64,000 bases of DNA from Methylobacterium planeticum. Lineage in GTDB: Bacteria; Pseudomonadota; Alphaproteobacteria; Rhizobiales; Beijerinckiaceae. The DNA lies in assembly GCF_008806345.1 (NCBI RefSeq), contig NZ_VZZJ01000001.1, forward strand, positions 310,001-374,000, written 5' to 3'. The notes under the pieces are model-generated. The model saw only the letters and a program-made list of their open reading frames with translations, did not search any database and was not told the origin of the DNA. A program made the position numbers and the translations under genes. Shown one piece after another: positions 8,065 to 16,494 of this stretch (position 1 is the first letter of the stretch; each line of letters begins with the position of its first letter).

Positions 8065-8475
8065 ATGACGCGCAACCTGATCGCGGCCGTCCTCGCCACC
8101 GCCCTGATGGTCCCCCTCATGGCCCGGCCCGCGCACGCGCAGACCGGCCCCGACGCGCCGGCCGCCGACCCCAGGGTCGAGCGTCAGCGCAACGGCGCCG
8201 CCAAGCTCGCCGGTCTCGTGGCCTTCGTGGACGTCTTCTGTCCCGAAGCGAAAGGCGATCCGCAGCGGCTGCGCGGCGCCGTCTCGCGCCTCGGCGTCGA
8301 CCCGGGAGAGCTGGCGCAGGGCGAACTCCATCTGCGGGCGAAGGCCTATACGGAGATCTACCAGAAGGACGTGCCGGCCAATTGCAAGCGGGCAGTCGAG
8401 ACCTTCGGTGAAGGCGGCAGCGCGGTTCCCGGTCTCATCGTCAGGAAGGAGCGCCCCGGATTAAGCGGGCGTTAG
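8065..8475 (+). CDS. Small secreted hypothetical protein
   Basis: This 136-residue protein starts at ATG 8065, with GGGAGAC 8-14 nt upstream as a ribosome site. An N-terminal signal peptide (AAVLATALMVPLMARPAHAQ) is followed by a mature region of about 110 residues. That region has two cysteines (VDVFCPEAK and PANCKRAV) that could form a disulfide. It begins 41 nt after the IalB-like gene on the same strand, so the two may be co-transcribed, and both products go to the periplasm. No family recognised. Confidence 0.75.
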   Translation: MTRNLIAAVLATALMVPLMARPAHAQTGPDAPAADPRVERQRNGAAKLAGLVAFVDVFCPEAKGDPQRLRGAVSRLGVDPGELAQGELHLRAKAYTEIYQKDVPANCKRAVETFGEGGSAVPGLIVRKERPGLSGR

Positions 8476-8485
8476 CCGCGTTCCG

Positions 8486-8506
8486 CCACACTCCGCTCCG
8501 GTGTGG
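8486..8506 (+). terminator. Weak hairpin, possible terminator
   Basis: CCACAC and GTGTGG (6-bp arms) with a 9-nt loop, followed by TGTTTCC, lie just after the stop of the small secreted protein. The stem is short and the T-run is poor, so this is tentative. Confidence 0.3.
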
Positions 8507-8554
8507 TGTTTCCGGCGACGCGTCTTCCCGTGAGGGCGCCCGCCGCTCTCGGGT

Positions 8555-11500
8555 GTGGCGTTCGCGATGGGGGCGGCTCTCGCAACAGGACGGCGGTCCG
8601 GCCGGCGCGGCGCTTCGGCGCGGCGCACCGGCCGGAAAGCCCTGGCCGCCGGGCCGCTGGCGCTGATGCTCGGCCTCGCGGCCGGGCTCGCCCCGGCCGA
8701 GGCTGCCCGCCTGCTCTCGGCCAAGGGAAGCCAGCCCGAGAGCTACGGCCGCATCGTCCTGGCCTTCGACAAGTGGGTGCCCGTGCGGGCGAAGCTGTCC
8801 GGGACCATCCTCGTCCTGAGCTACGCCGAGCGGGCCCCCGGCGGCAGCGAGCGCCTCGCCACCGAGATGCCCGCCTTCATCTCCGCGGTCCGCCGCGACC
8901 CGGACGGCACCGGCCTGCGCCTCGCCCTGCAGCGCCCCTACCGCATCAACGTGCAGGAAGCCGGCGAGCAGGTCTTCGTCGACCTGCTGCCCGAGAGCTG
9001 GGCCGGGCTGCCTCCGCCGCTGCCCCCCGAGATCGTGGCCGACCTCGCTCGCCGCGCGCAGGTCGCCGAGGCGGCGCTGAAGGCCGCGACGCCGGCCCCG
9101 GTGCCGAAGCCCCTGAGCCTCGAAGTCGCACACCTGCCCTCCCTCACGCGCCTCTCCGTGCGGCTGCCGGCGGACGTGAAGCCCGGGATCGAGCGGACCG
9201 GCGCGGCGACCCGGATCACCCTCCCGGGCGCCTGGCGTTTCGACGTCGCCGATACGCGCGGGCGCACCAAGCCGGCCATCGCCGCGCTGACGACCGAGTC
9301 CGACGAGAAGGCCGCGACCCTCCTGGTGACGCCGGCCGAGGACTACGCGGTCACGACTGACCGGGACGAGGACGGCCTCACGGTCGACGTCGCGCCGCGG
9401 AAGGCCGCGGGCTCCGAGCCCGCGGACAAGGCCTCGGCCGACAAAGCCGCGACCGACAACGACCCGACCTCCAGGGAGACCATCGCCAGGGCGCCGGCGG
9501 ACCCGACCGATCGCAAGCCCGAGCCTGCGAAGGGGGCCCGCGCCGGGCAGGGCGCCGCCGCGCAGCCGGCCGCGCCGCCGCGCAGCGACACGAAGGCCGC
9601 GGACGCCGCCCAGGCGCGCCCGGTCCGCCCGCCGCGCCCGGCCGGGGACGGCCTCGTGTTCCGCTTCGGCCAGCCGGTCCCGGCGGCGCTGTTCGAGCGC
9701 GCCGGCCTCGCCACCCTGGTGTTCGAGACGGCCGAGCCCGTGGCGGTGCCGGATCCCGGCCGCAGCGGGCTCCGCCCCGTGGGCGAGCCTTCGCGCACCG
9801 GCGGCGTCGTGGCGCTCCAGTTCGGAGTGCCGGCCGGGCGCCTCATCGACCTCCTGCCCGTGGGCGATCCGGAGGCGCCCTCCGGCTGGGAGCTCGTCGC
9901 GGGCGAGACCCTGAGCCCGAGCGACACCCTGGTTGCGACGCGCCTGCCGGCGGCCGGCGGCCGGGTCGGACTCGGGATCACCCTGCCGGATCCCGGCCGC
10001 GCCACCTGGCTCGACCTCGCCGGCGAGCGGATCGCCGTCGTGACCAGTGCCGGGCGCCGGCCGGCGGGCATCGCCAAGCGCCAGCGCTTCGTCGATTTCG
10101 AGCTGCTGCCGAGCCGCCTCGGCCTCGCGGTCCTGGCTCAGGCGGACGACCTCGTGGTCCGCCCCGACCTCGACGGGGTCGCGATCACCCGGGAGGGCGG
10201 CCTCGCCGTCTCGCCGGTGGCGCGCCAGCCCGAGGTGACCGTGGCGGAGGCCGGCGACCTGGCGATCCAGCGCGGCCCGTGGGAGGTCGCGCGCCGGGGC
10301 AATGTCCGCGACACCCTGCGCGAGCAATTCGGCGCGACCGCCGCCGTCTCGGGCTCGCTGCGCGGCCCGCCGCGGCTCGCCTACGCGCGCAGCCTCCTGG
10401 CGAACGGCCTCAACCTGGAGGCGCTCGCGGTGCTGGAGGCCATCGCGGCGGACGATCCCCTGATGGCGACGCAGCGCGACGTGATGATCCTCAGGGGCGC
10501 GGCCGAGGCCCTGATGGGCCGGGACGTCGAGGCCAAGCGCGCGCTCAGCGTCGAATCCCTCCTGCGCGATCCCGAGGCGAGCCTGTGGCGCGGCTACGCC
10601 GACGCCACCGCCGGGCGCTGGCTCGCCGCCGAGAGCGCCTTCCGGGGGACCCTCGCGATCCTCGACCGCTACCCGGACGACCTGCAGGGACCGATGCGCG
10701 CCATCGTCGCCGAGACCGCGATCGAGGCGGGGGACCTCGAAGCCGCCACCGGGCAGATCGCGGCCGCGGCGGGCCGGACCCCGGACGTCCGCATCCGCGA
10801 CCGCCTCGCGCTCCTGCGCGGGCGCATCGAGGAGGCCACGGGGCAGGGCGTCGCGGCGGCGGCCACCTACGAGCGCCTGAGCCAGAACGGCGCCCAGCCG
10901 GAAGCCGCCGAGGCGGCGCTGCGGGGGGCGCTCCTCGGCCACGCCGCGGGCAAGCTCACGATTGCCGAGACCGTGGACCGGCTCGAGCGCCTGCTCCTGA
11001 CCTGGCGCGGCGGCGAGACCGAGAACGGCGTCGTGGCCGGGCTGGCGCGGCTCTACGCCGAGGCCGGGCGCTGGCGCGACGCCCTGGCGATGACGCGGCG
11101 CGCCAACGCGACGGCGCCGGACGCGCCGACGAGCCGCGCCCTGCACGCGGAGGCGCAGGTCCTGTTCGACGACCTGTTCCTGACCGGGCGCGGCGACGCG
11201 CTCTCAGGCATCGAGGCGGTGGCGCTCTACTTCGACTACAAGGAATTCTCGCCGATCGGGCGGCGGGGCGACGAGATCGTGCGGCGCCTGTCCGACCGGC
11301 TGGTCGAGCTCGACCTCCTCGATTCGGCCGCCGACCTGCTCCAACACCAGGTCGACAATCGCCTCGCCGGGCCGGCGCGGGCGGGCGTCGCGGCGCGCCT
11401 CGCGGCGATCCGCCTGATGGATGCGAAGCCCCTTCAGGCCCTCGAGATCCTCGATGCCACCTACCTGCCGGAGCTGCCCGGCGACCTGCGCCGGGCCCGC

Positions 11501-12010
11501 AGCCTGATCCGGGCGCGCGCGCTCTCGGACCTGTCGCGCACGGACCTCGCGCTGGAGACGATCGAGGGCGAGACCGGGGCCGACGCGCAGCGCCTGCGCG
11601 CCGACATATTGTGGGGCGCGCGGCGCTGGCGCGAGGCCGGCGAGGCGCACGAGATGCTGCTCGGCGACGCCTGGCGCGGGCGCCAGCCCCTGGACGACGC
11701 GGCCCGCGCCGACGTGATCCGGGCCGCGATCGCCTACGACCTCTCGGCCGAGAGCCTCGGGCTCGAGCGCCTCAAGGCGAAGTTCGCCGGGCCGATGGCC
11801 GAGAGCGCGGACGCCCGCACCTTCGCGCTGCTCACCGCCGCGAACGCGCTGCGCAACCCGGGCTTCCGCGAGATCGCCCAGCGCGCCACGAGCGCCGAGA
11901 CCCTGGCGGCCTTTCTCGCCGAGTACCGCAAGCGCTATCCCGAGACCGCCGTACCCGAGCGCGGCCGCGCGGCGGAGAACCGGACCGACGCCCCCGCCCC
12001 GCCGGGCTGA
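8555..12010 (+). CDS. Very large exported TPR-containing protein, unknown function
   Basis: The product has 1151 residues from GTG 8555, or 1147 from the in-frame ATG 8567. The basic N-terminus is followed by a hydrophobic core ending AGLAPAEAA, a signal peptide. Next comes a beta-rich region (YGRIVLAFDKWVPVRAKL, then RPYRINVQEAGEQVFVDLLPE) whose rhythm resembles AMIN-type domains. A low-complexity Ala/Lys/Asp/Pro linker of about 100 residues leads to a second beta-rich segment (DGLVFRFGQPVP). From about residue 590 to the end it is alpha-helical with TPR-like 34-residue phrases, for example PRLAYARSLLANGLNLEALAVL and ARLYAEAGRWRDALAM. It is likely periplasmic. It converges on fliP with 4 nt between stops, but nothing ties it to flagella beyond position. 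Confidence 0.8.
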   Translation: MAFAMGAALATGRRSGRRGASARRTGRKALAAGPLALMLGLAAGLAPAEAARLLSAKGSQPESYGRIVLAFDKWVPVRAKLSGTILVLSYAERAPGGSERLATEMPAFISAVRRDPDGTGLRLALQRPYRINVQEAGEQVFVDLLPESWAGLPPPLPPEIVADLARRAQVAEAALKAATPAPVPKPLSLEVAHLPSLTRLSVRLPADVKPGIERTGAATRITLPGAWRFDVADTRGRTKPAIAALTTESDEKAATLLVTPAEDYAVTTDRDEDGLTVDVAPRKAAGSEPADKASADKAATDNDPTSRETIARAPADPTDRKPEPAKGARAGQGAAAQPAAPPRSDTKAADAAQARPVRPPRPAGDGLVFRFGQPVPAALFERAGLATLVFETAEPVAVPDPGRSGLRPVGEPSRTGGVVALQFGVPAGRLIDLLPVGDPEAPSGWELVAGETLSPSDTLVATRLPAAGGRVGLGITLPDPGRATWLDLAGERIAVVTSAGRRPAGIAKRQRFVDFELLPSRLGLAVLAQADDLVVRPDLDGVAITREGGLAVSPVARQPEVTVAEAGDLAIQRGPWEVARRGNVRDTLREQFGATAAVSGSLRGPPRLAYARSLLANGLNLEALAVLEAIAADDPLMATQRDVMILRGAAEALMGRDVEAKRALSVESLLRDPEASLWRGYADATAGRWLAAESAFRGTLAILDRYPDDLQGPMRAIVAETAIEAGDLEAATGQIAAAAGRTPDVRIRDRLALLRGRIEEATGQGVAAAATYERLSQNGAQPEAAEAALRGALLGHAAGKLTIAETVDRLERLLLTWRGGETENGVVAGLARLYAEAGRWRDALAMTRRANATAPDAPTSRALHAEAQVLFDDLFLTGRGDALSGIEAVALYFDYKEFSPIGRRGDEIVRRLSDRLVELDLLDSAADLLQHQVDNRLAGPARAGVAARLAAIRLMDAKPLQALEILDATYLPELPGDLRRARSLIRARALSDLSRTDLALETIEGETGADAQRLRADILWGARRWREAGEAHEMLLGDAWRGRQPLDDAARADVIRAAIAYDLSAESLGLERLKAKFAGPMAESADARTFALLTAANALRNPGFREIAQRATSAETLAAFLAEYRKRYPETAVPERGRAAENRTDAPAPPG

Positions 12011-12014
12011 GCCC

Positions 12015-12779
12015 TCAGCCGCCCCCGTAGCTCTGGACCAGGGAGCCGGCCACCAGCGTCCAGCCGTCGACGAGGACGAAGAAGATCAGCTTGAAGGGCA
12101 GGGCGACGGTCGCGGGCGGCACCATCATCATGCCGACCGCCATCAGGATCGAGGCGACCACGAGGTCGATGATCAGGAACGGGATGAAGAGCAGGAAGCC
12201 GATCTCGAAGGCGCGGCGCAGCTCCGAGATCATGAAGGCCGGGGTGACGATCTCGAGGCCGACCCCTTCGGGCCCGGCGGGGGTCGGCACCTTTGCCATG
12301 TCGAGGAAGAGCTTCAGGTCCTTCTCGCGGACGTTGCGCAGCATGAAGGTCTTGAACGGGGCCGAGGCCCGCTCGAAGGCAACGCCCTGGGTGATCTGGC
12401 CGGCGATGAGGGGCTCCACGCCGGTCCGGTAGGCCTCCCGCGCGGTCGGGGCCATCACGAAGGCGGTGAGGAAGAGCGCGAGGCTGATGATCACCGCGGT
12501 CGGCGGCGCGGTCTGGGTGCCGAGGGCCGAGCGCAGGATCGACAGCACCACAACGATCCGGGTGAACGAGGTCGCCATCACGAGGACGGAGGGCGCGAGC
12601 GCCAGGACCGTGATCAGCGCGACGAGCTGGAGCGCCCGCTCGGTAACGCCGCCCGCCCCGAGATCCACCGTGACGCTCTGGGCGAGGGCTTCGCTTGAGC
12701 CGAGCGCGAGCGCGGCGCCGAGGAACGCCGCGGCCCAGAGGGCCCGGCGCCGGTGGGAGCATCGATTCGGGGTGTTCAT
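12015..12779 (-). CDS. fliP: Flagellar export apparatus protein FliP
   Basis: FliP is a core membrane subunit of the flagellar type III export gate. This 254-residue protein has an N-terminal signal-like segment (ALWAAAFLGAALALGSSEALAQ), as usual for FliP, followed by four hydrophobic helices. Signature stretches are TSFTRIVVVLSILRSALGTQ, FLLFIPFLIIDLVVASILMAVGMMM and FKLIFFVLVDGWTLVAGSL. I start it at ATG 12779 (MNTPNRCSHRRR); the open frame extends upstream, but the extra residues are non-homologous. It is transcribed in the same direction as an HpnL-like gene 49 nt upstream. It lies about 4 kb from the fliF operon, separated by the exporter gene. Confidence 0.96.
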   Translation of the reverse strand: MNTPNRCSHRRRALWAAAFLGAALALGSSEALAQSVTVDLGAGGVTERALQLVALITVLALAPSVLVMATSFTRIVVVLSILRSALGTQTAPPTAVIISLALFLTAFVMAPTAREAYRTGVEPLIAGQITQGVAFERASAPFKTFMLRNVREKDLKLFLDMAKVPTPAGPEGVGLEIVTPAFMISELRRAFEIGFLLFIPFLIIDLVVASILMAVGMMMVPPATVALPFKLIFFVLVDGWTLVAGSLVQSYGGG

Positions 12780-12828
12780 CGCGGCGGCAAACTGGATTGC
12801 GGCGGGGCGAGGTGCAAGCGATGGCGGC

Positions 12829-13908
12829 TCACGCGGGGGGCGCCACTGCGGTCCGGCGGGCCTCGAGGTTCTGCCAGACGAGGAGCGCCGGCAGGCCGAG
12901 CACCACGTCGGGCACGCGCTTGGCGAGCGACAGGGCGATGGCGGTGCCGGCATCGATGCCGAACAGGGCGCCGACCACCACGAAGCCGCCCTCCTGCACC
13001 CCGAGGCCGCTCGGGATCGGGAAGGCCGCGGACTTGATCGCCTGCGCGAGCGCCTCGATCACCAGCACCTCCGCGAGGGTCACGCCCTCGACGCCGATGC
13101 AGGCCAGCACGATGGCGATCTCCAGGGAGCCGATCATCCAGGCCAGGAGGTGCAGCAGCGTCGATTGCAGCACGTGCCCGAGCCGCCCGCGCCCCCAGAC
13201 GGCATCGAGGGCGTCCTGCACGCTCGCCGCGGGGGGAAGCGGCCCGGCCCCGGCGGGATCGGCCTCGCGCACGAAGCGCCGGCCGACGCTCGCTAGGCGC
13301 CGCTCGATCATCCGGATGGCGCCGAGGCGCTGGAGCGAGAAGAAGGCCGCGAGGGCGAGGCCCGCCACCGCGAGGGCGCGCAGGACCCAGCCCGACAGGG
13401 CGGCGGCGGCCTCTCCCTCCATCTGGGTCAGCAGCACGGCGCCGAGGAGGGCGAACAGGGCCTGCGTGCCCGCCTGGATCAGGAGGTCGGCCAGGATCGA
13501 GGCGGCGGCGAGCGCACCGGTGACGCCCCAGAAGGTGAGGAGCCGGCCGCCGACGACGTCGCCGCCGACCGAGGCCACGGGCAGCAGCACGTTGATGCCC
13601 TCGCGCACGAAGCGCAGGATCAGGAAGGCGCCGGTCTCGGCCCGGGCGATCCCGGCGAGGAGGCGGGCCCAGGCCAGCCCGCAGAGCAGGATGATGACGA
13701 TCCGGATCAACACCACGGCGGCGAGCCCGAGGAGGCCGATGCGCCCGAACGCGGCCGCCACCGCCCCCAGGTCGTTCGTCGTCACCAGCCAGACTGCGAG
13801 GCCGAGGCCGAGCAGGGTGCCGACGAGGGGCACCCGGCGCAGCAGGGCCCGGCCGAGGCCGGTGGGGCCCGGCGCGGTCTCGGTCGGTGCGGGGTCTCGG
13901 ACCGGCAT
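12829..13908 (-). CDS. HpnL-like / lysylphosphatidylglycerol synthase TM-region family protein
   Basis: This 359-residue multi-spanning membrane protein has about eight hydrophobic segments. It carries family-typical phrases: a short N-terminal TM with TNDLGAVAAAFGRIG, REGINVLLPVASVGGDVVGGRLL around residue 100, and an IPSGLGVQEGGFVVVGALFGID segment near the C-terminus. This is the UPF0104/LPG synthase transmembrane family, whose HpnL subgroup is linked to hopanoid-producing bacteria. It contains no aminoacyl-transferase domain, so it is not a complete MprF. It starts 10 nt downstream of the Cys4 protein gene and precedes fliP on the same strand. A lipid-transport role is inferred from family only. 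Confidence 0.8.
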   Translation of the reverse strand: MPVRDPAPTETAPGPTGLGRALLRRVPLVGTLLGLGLAVWLVTTNDLGAVAAAFGRIGLLGLAAVVLIRIVIILLCGLAWARLLAGIARAETGAFLILRFVREGINVLLPVASVGGDVVGGRLLTFWGVTGALAAASILADLLIQAGTQALFALLGAVLLTQMEGEAAAALSGWVLRALAVAGLALAAFFSLQRLGAIRMIERRLASVGRRFVREADPAGAGPLPPAASVQDALDAVWGRGRLGHVLQSTLLHLLAWMIGSLEIAIVLACIGVEGVTLAEVLVIEALAQAIKSAAFPIPSGLGVQEGGFVVVGALFGIDAGTAIALSLAKRVPDVVLGLPALLVWQNLEARRTAVAPPA

Positions 13909-13918
13909 GGGGGACGCC

Positions 13919-14383
13919 TCAGGCGCCGGGCAGGGGGCCGGCAGGGGTGGCTGCGGACGGGGCGGACGGCCCGACGACCACCGCCCCGGGGCCGGGCGCT
14001 AGCGCGGCTTTGGGGCTGAAATCGGGGAGGATCGCCGCCATCGCTTCATCGGGCGTCGCGGCCGGATCGAGCAAGAGGATTTTTCGCGCAGCCAAGCTCG
14101 CCCCGGTGGCGACGGCGAGCGCGCGCTTCGGGCAGGGCCCGAGGCAGCCGGTCTCGACCACCCGGACCTTGCGCTTGACATCGCCCCGCTTGAGCCCGCG
14201 CCTGATCAGTTCGCGCACGGCGCGCCTCCGCAGTCTCTGGCGCTTCTGGCACTTGGTGCAGACGAGCACCACGGCGTCGATCTTCGATCTCGCCGTCCGC
14301 ACCTTCGGGGCAGATGCCTTCAGGGCCTGCGCCCCCGGGCCGTCTCCCCCCGGGATCGCGGCCGCGTTCGCTGTGTCGCTCAT
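13919..14383 (-). CDS. Small Cys4 (2Fe-2S-type) predicted metal-binding protein
   Basis: This 154-residue soluble protein has two cysteine pairs, VCTKCQKRQ near residue 42 and ETGCLGPCPKRAL near residue 80. The pattern matches thioredoxin-like [2Fe-2S] ferredoxins and related DUF1636-type metal-binding proteins. A strongly basic helix (RLRRRAVRELIRRGLKRGDVKRK) lies between the pairs, and the C-terminus is Ala/Pro-rich and low complexity. The start is ATG 14383 (MSDTANAA), with the frame open but non-homologous upstream. It sits 10 nt before the HpnL-like gene and is probably co-transcribed with it. Electron-carrier or assembly function is inference. Confidence 0.7.
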   Translation of the reverse strand: MSDTANAAAIPGGDGPGAQALKASAPKVRTARSKIDAVVLVCTKCQKRQRLRRRAVRELIRRGLKRGDVKRKVRVVETGCLGPCPKRALAVATGASLAARKILLLDPAATPDEAMAAILPDFSPKAALAPGPGAVVVGPSAPSAATPAGPLPGA

Positions 14384-14617
14384 CGGGACCGCGTAGGGTC
14401 TGGCGCGCGTCGGCGCAATCGGGCAGGGGCTCCTGTGGCGATGCGGCGCGCGGCGCCCGGGTGCGGAATCGGCGCGCCTCGGGTCGAACCTCGGCCGTGA
14501 GACGCGCGGATGCCTTAAAAAGGGCCGAAAAACGCGAGACGTCGGGATGATCTCGGCGGCCGTGCCGGCCGGCCTCGCCCGAGGCCCGGCCGAACCCGCA
14601 AGGTGCGGCACGCGCAA

Positions 14618-14659
14618 GGCTCGAAGCCTGCAAGCTCCGGAGCTTGCAGGCTTCGAGCC
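14618..14659. repeat. Perfect 42-bp palindrome without spacer
   Basis: The two 21-bp arms (14618-14638 and 14639-14659) are exactly complementary, centred on GCAAGCTCCGGAGCTTGC. The pairing ends at 14617/14660. It lies 42 nt before the ATG of the polysaccharide exporter and about 235 nt from the divergent Cys4 gene. No T-run follows on either strand, so it is not an ordinary intrinsic terminator. It could be an operator, a cruciform-forming element or a long hairpin in the exporter leader RNA. Confidence 0.9.
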
Positions 14660-14701
14660 GCCACCGTCTCGTGCCGGAGCGGATCCCAGGAAAACGAGCG
14701 G

Positions 14702-16012
14702 ATGAGCGTCGACGAGGTCAAGCAAGGCGAACGGCTCCGCGGCGTCATCGACGTCGCACGCCGCTCGATGCCGGATCTGCGCCGCAACGCCGAGACGATC
14801 GAGCCGGTCCGCGACCGCCGCGCCCTCGCCCTGCTGCGGCGGGCCCGGGAGGGGCTCGACTGGACCCGCCTGCCCGGCATCCGGCCGCGGGAATACAAGC
14901 AGGTCAGCCTCACGGCGCAGCTGATCCGTCGCTTCGGCCTCTTCGTCCTGCTGCCGACGGCCATGATGGCCGTGTACCTCTTCGTCTTCGCCTCGGACCA
15001 GTACATGGCGGAGGCGCAGTTCGCGGTGCGCGGCAACGTCGAGCCGATGGGCGACGTCAACCTCGGCGAGTTCACGAGCCTGATCCAGAAGCACAACAGC
15101 CAGGACAGCTTCATCGTCAAGGACTACATCAACAGCCAGAGCATCGTCGAAGCGGTGGAGCGGAGCATCGGCGTCTCGACGATGTTCTCGCGCAGCGAGG
15201 CCGATTTCTGGGCCCGTTACCGCACTCCACAGCCGATCGAGGAGCTGACCCGCTACTGGCGCAACCACGTCGACGCGCGCATCGAGGCGGTGTCGGGCGT
15301 GATCACCCTGACGACCCGGGCCTTCACCCCCGACGACGCCCTGACAATCGCCCGCGACGTGATCGCCAAGACCGAGGTGCTGATCAACACGATCTCCCGC
15401 CGCGCCCAGGCCGACATGGTGGCGCATGCCCAGACCGACGCGGTGGCGGCGCAGGAGCGCCTGAAGAAGGCCTATCTCGAGGTCCAGCGCTTCCGCAACC
15501 ACTGGGGCATCATCGACCCGATCAAGTCCGCGGAATCGACCCTGCTGACCCTCGCCTCCCTGCGCCGGGACAAGCTCAAGGCCGAGAACGACCTGCAGGT
15601 CCTGCGCAATTCCGGCCTCGACGAGAAGGCGCGCGGGATCCAGGTGCTGGTCGCGAGCGTCGCGGCGATCGACCAGCAGGCGAAGCAGCTCCAGGACCAG
15701 CTCACCACGGAGAGCACGGTGGTGAACGGCCTGCCGAACATCACGCAGGCCCTGCTCGAGTACGAGGGCCTCCTGGTCGAGCGCCTGATCTCCGAGAAGC
15801 TCAATGAATCCGCCATCACGCTGCTCGACCGGGCCCGCGTCTCGGCGAGCAAGCAGCAGATCTACCTCGCGACCTTCGTGCCGCCGGTGCTGCCGACCGA
15901 CACCCTCTATCCGCGCCGCGCCCACGCCCTGTTCGTGACGTTCTTCTGCTTCCTGGTAGTGTGGAGCTCGGTCTCCCTGATCCTCGGCGGCATCAACGAT
16001 CAGCGCCTGTAA
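14702..16012 (+). CDS. Polysaccharide export inner-membrane protein, KpsE/CtrB/BexC family
   Basis: This 436-residue polysaccharide co-polymerase-like protein works with an ABC transporter and an outer-membrane channel in capsule or EPS export. A cytosolic N-terminal stretch of ~85 residues ends in RRFGLFVLLPTAMMAVYLFVF (first TM). A periplasmic domain with DQYMAEAQFAVRG follows, then a long coiled-coil region (about residues 220-350, heptad-rich). A second TM near the C-terminus is preceded by the FVPPVLPTDTLYPRR Pro-rich motif typical of the family. ATG 14702 is preceded by AGGA. The matching KpsM/KpsT-like transporter genes are not in the window. A perfect 42-bp palindrome lies in its upstream region. 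Confidence 0.9.
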   Translation: MSVDEVKQGERLRGVIDVARRSMPDLRRNAETIEPVRDRRALALLRRAREGLDWTRLPGIRPREYKQVSLTAQLIRRFGLFVLLPTAMMAVYLFVFASDQYMAEAQFAVRGNVEPMGDVNLGEFTSLIQKHNSQDSFIVKDYINSQSIVEAVERSIGVSTMFSRSEADFWARYRTPQPIEELTRYWRNHVDARIEAVSGVITLTTRAFTPDDALTIARDVIAKTEVLINTISRRAQADMVAHAQTDAVAAQERLKKAYLEVQRFRNHWGIIDPIKSAESTLLTLASLRRDKLKAENDLQVLRNSGLDEKARGIQVLVASVAAIDQQAKQLQDQLTTESTVVNGLPNITQALLEYEGLLVERLISEKLNESAITLLDRARVSASKQQIYLATFVPPVLPTDTLYPRRAHALFVTFFCFLVVWSSVSLILGGINDQRL

Positions 16013-16181
16013 GCGCAACGCCTGTGAGGCCCTGAGCGGCGGGGCCGGCTGGATCGCACCGGCCCGGTTCTGCTAGAGGCCTCTGGCCCCGGGGCCGCGA
16101 CCCGGCCCGGGCCCGCCCCCCACGGATCGAAGGATCGTCGTCGATCGCCATGCCGGAACGCCAGGTCGGATCTCGCTGATC

Positions 16182-16466
16182 ATGTCGGATTTCGCTGATC
16201 TCGTGGCGAAGGCCATCACGCCGTCGATGGACCGGGCCGAGCGCGAGAAGGTCTACGGGGTCGTGCGGCAGGCTGTGCTGCGGCTGCAGGAGCGCGAGGC
16301 TCTGCCCGTCGAGGATCCCCGCATCGCGCTCCAGCGCCACCTCGTCGAGGAGACGATCCGCGACGTCGAGGCCGACATCGCCCGGCACGAGGCCATGCGC
16401 AAGCTCGAGGCGGCGCTCGCGGCGCAGACCGCGGCGCATGCCGGGCAGGGCGGCTCGCGCCGCTGA
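16182..16466 (+). CDS. Small hypothetical protein
   Basis: This 94-residue protein is predicted soluble and largely alpha-helical, beginning MSDFADLVAKAITPSM and containing EKVYGVVRQAVLRL. Its charged C-terminal helix has coiled-coil character (EETIRDVEADIARHEAM). No known motif. It lies 170 nt after the exporter gene on the same strand and converges on flbD (stop at 16495). The position between an exporter and flagellar regulators gives no clear hint of function. Confidence 0.6.
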   Translation: MSDFADLVAKAITPSMDRAEREKVYGVVRQAVLRLQEREALPVEDPRIALQRHLVEETIRDVEADIARHEAMRKLEAALAAQTAAHAGQGGSRR

Positions 16467-16494
16467 GGCGCGGGCGCCGGCCAGCCTTCGGGGC

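Noticed and set aside
12005..12020. Hairpin over the two convergent stop codons of the TPR gene and fliP
   Set aside because: Only 6 bp with a 4-nt loop, formed mainly by the paired stop codons; too weak to call a terminator.
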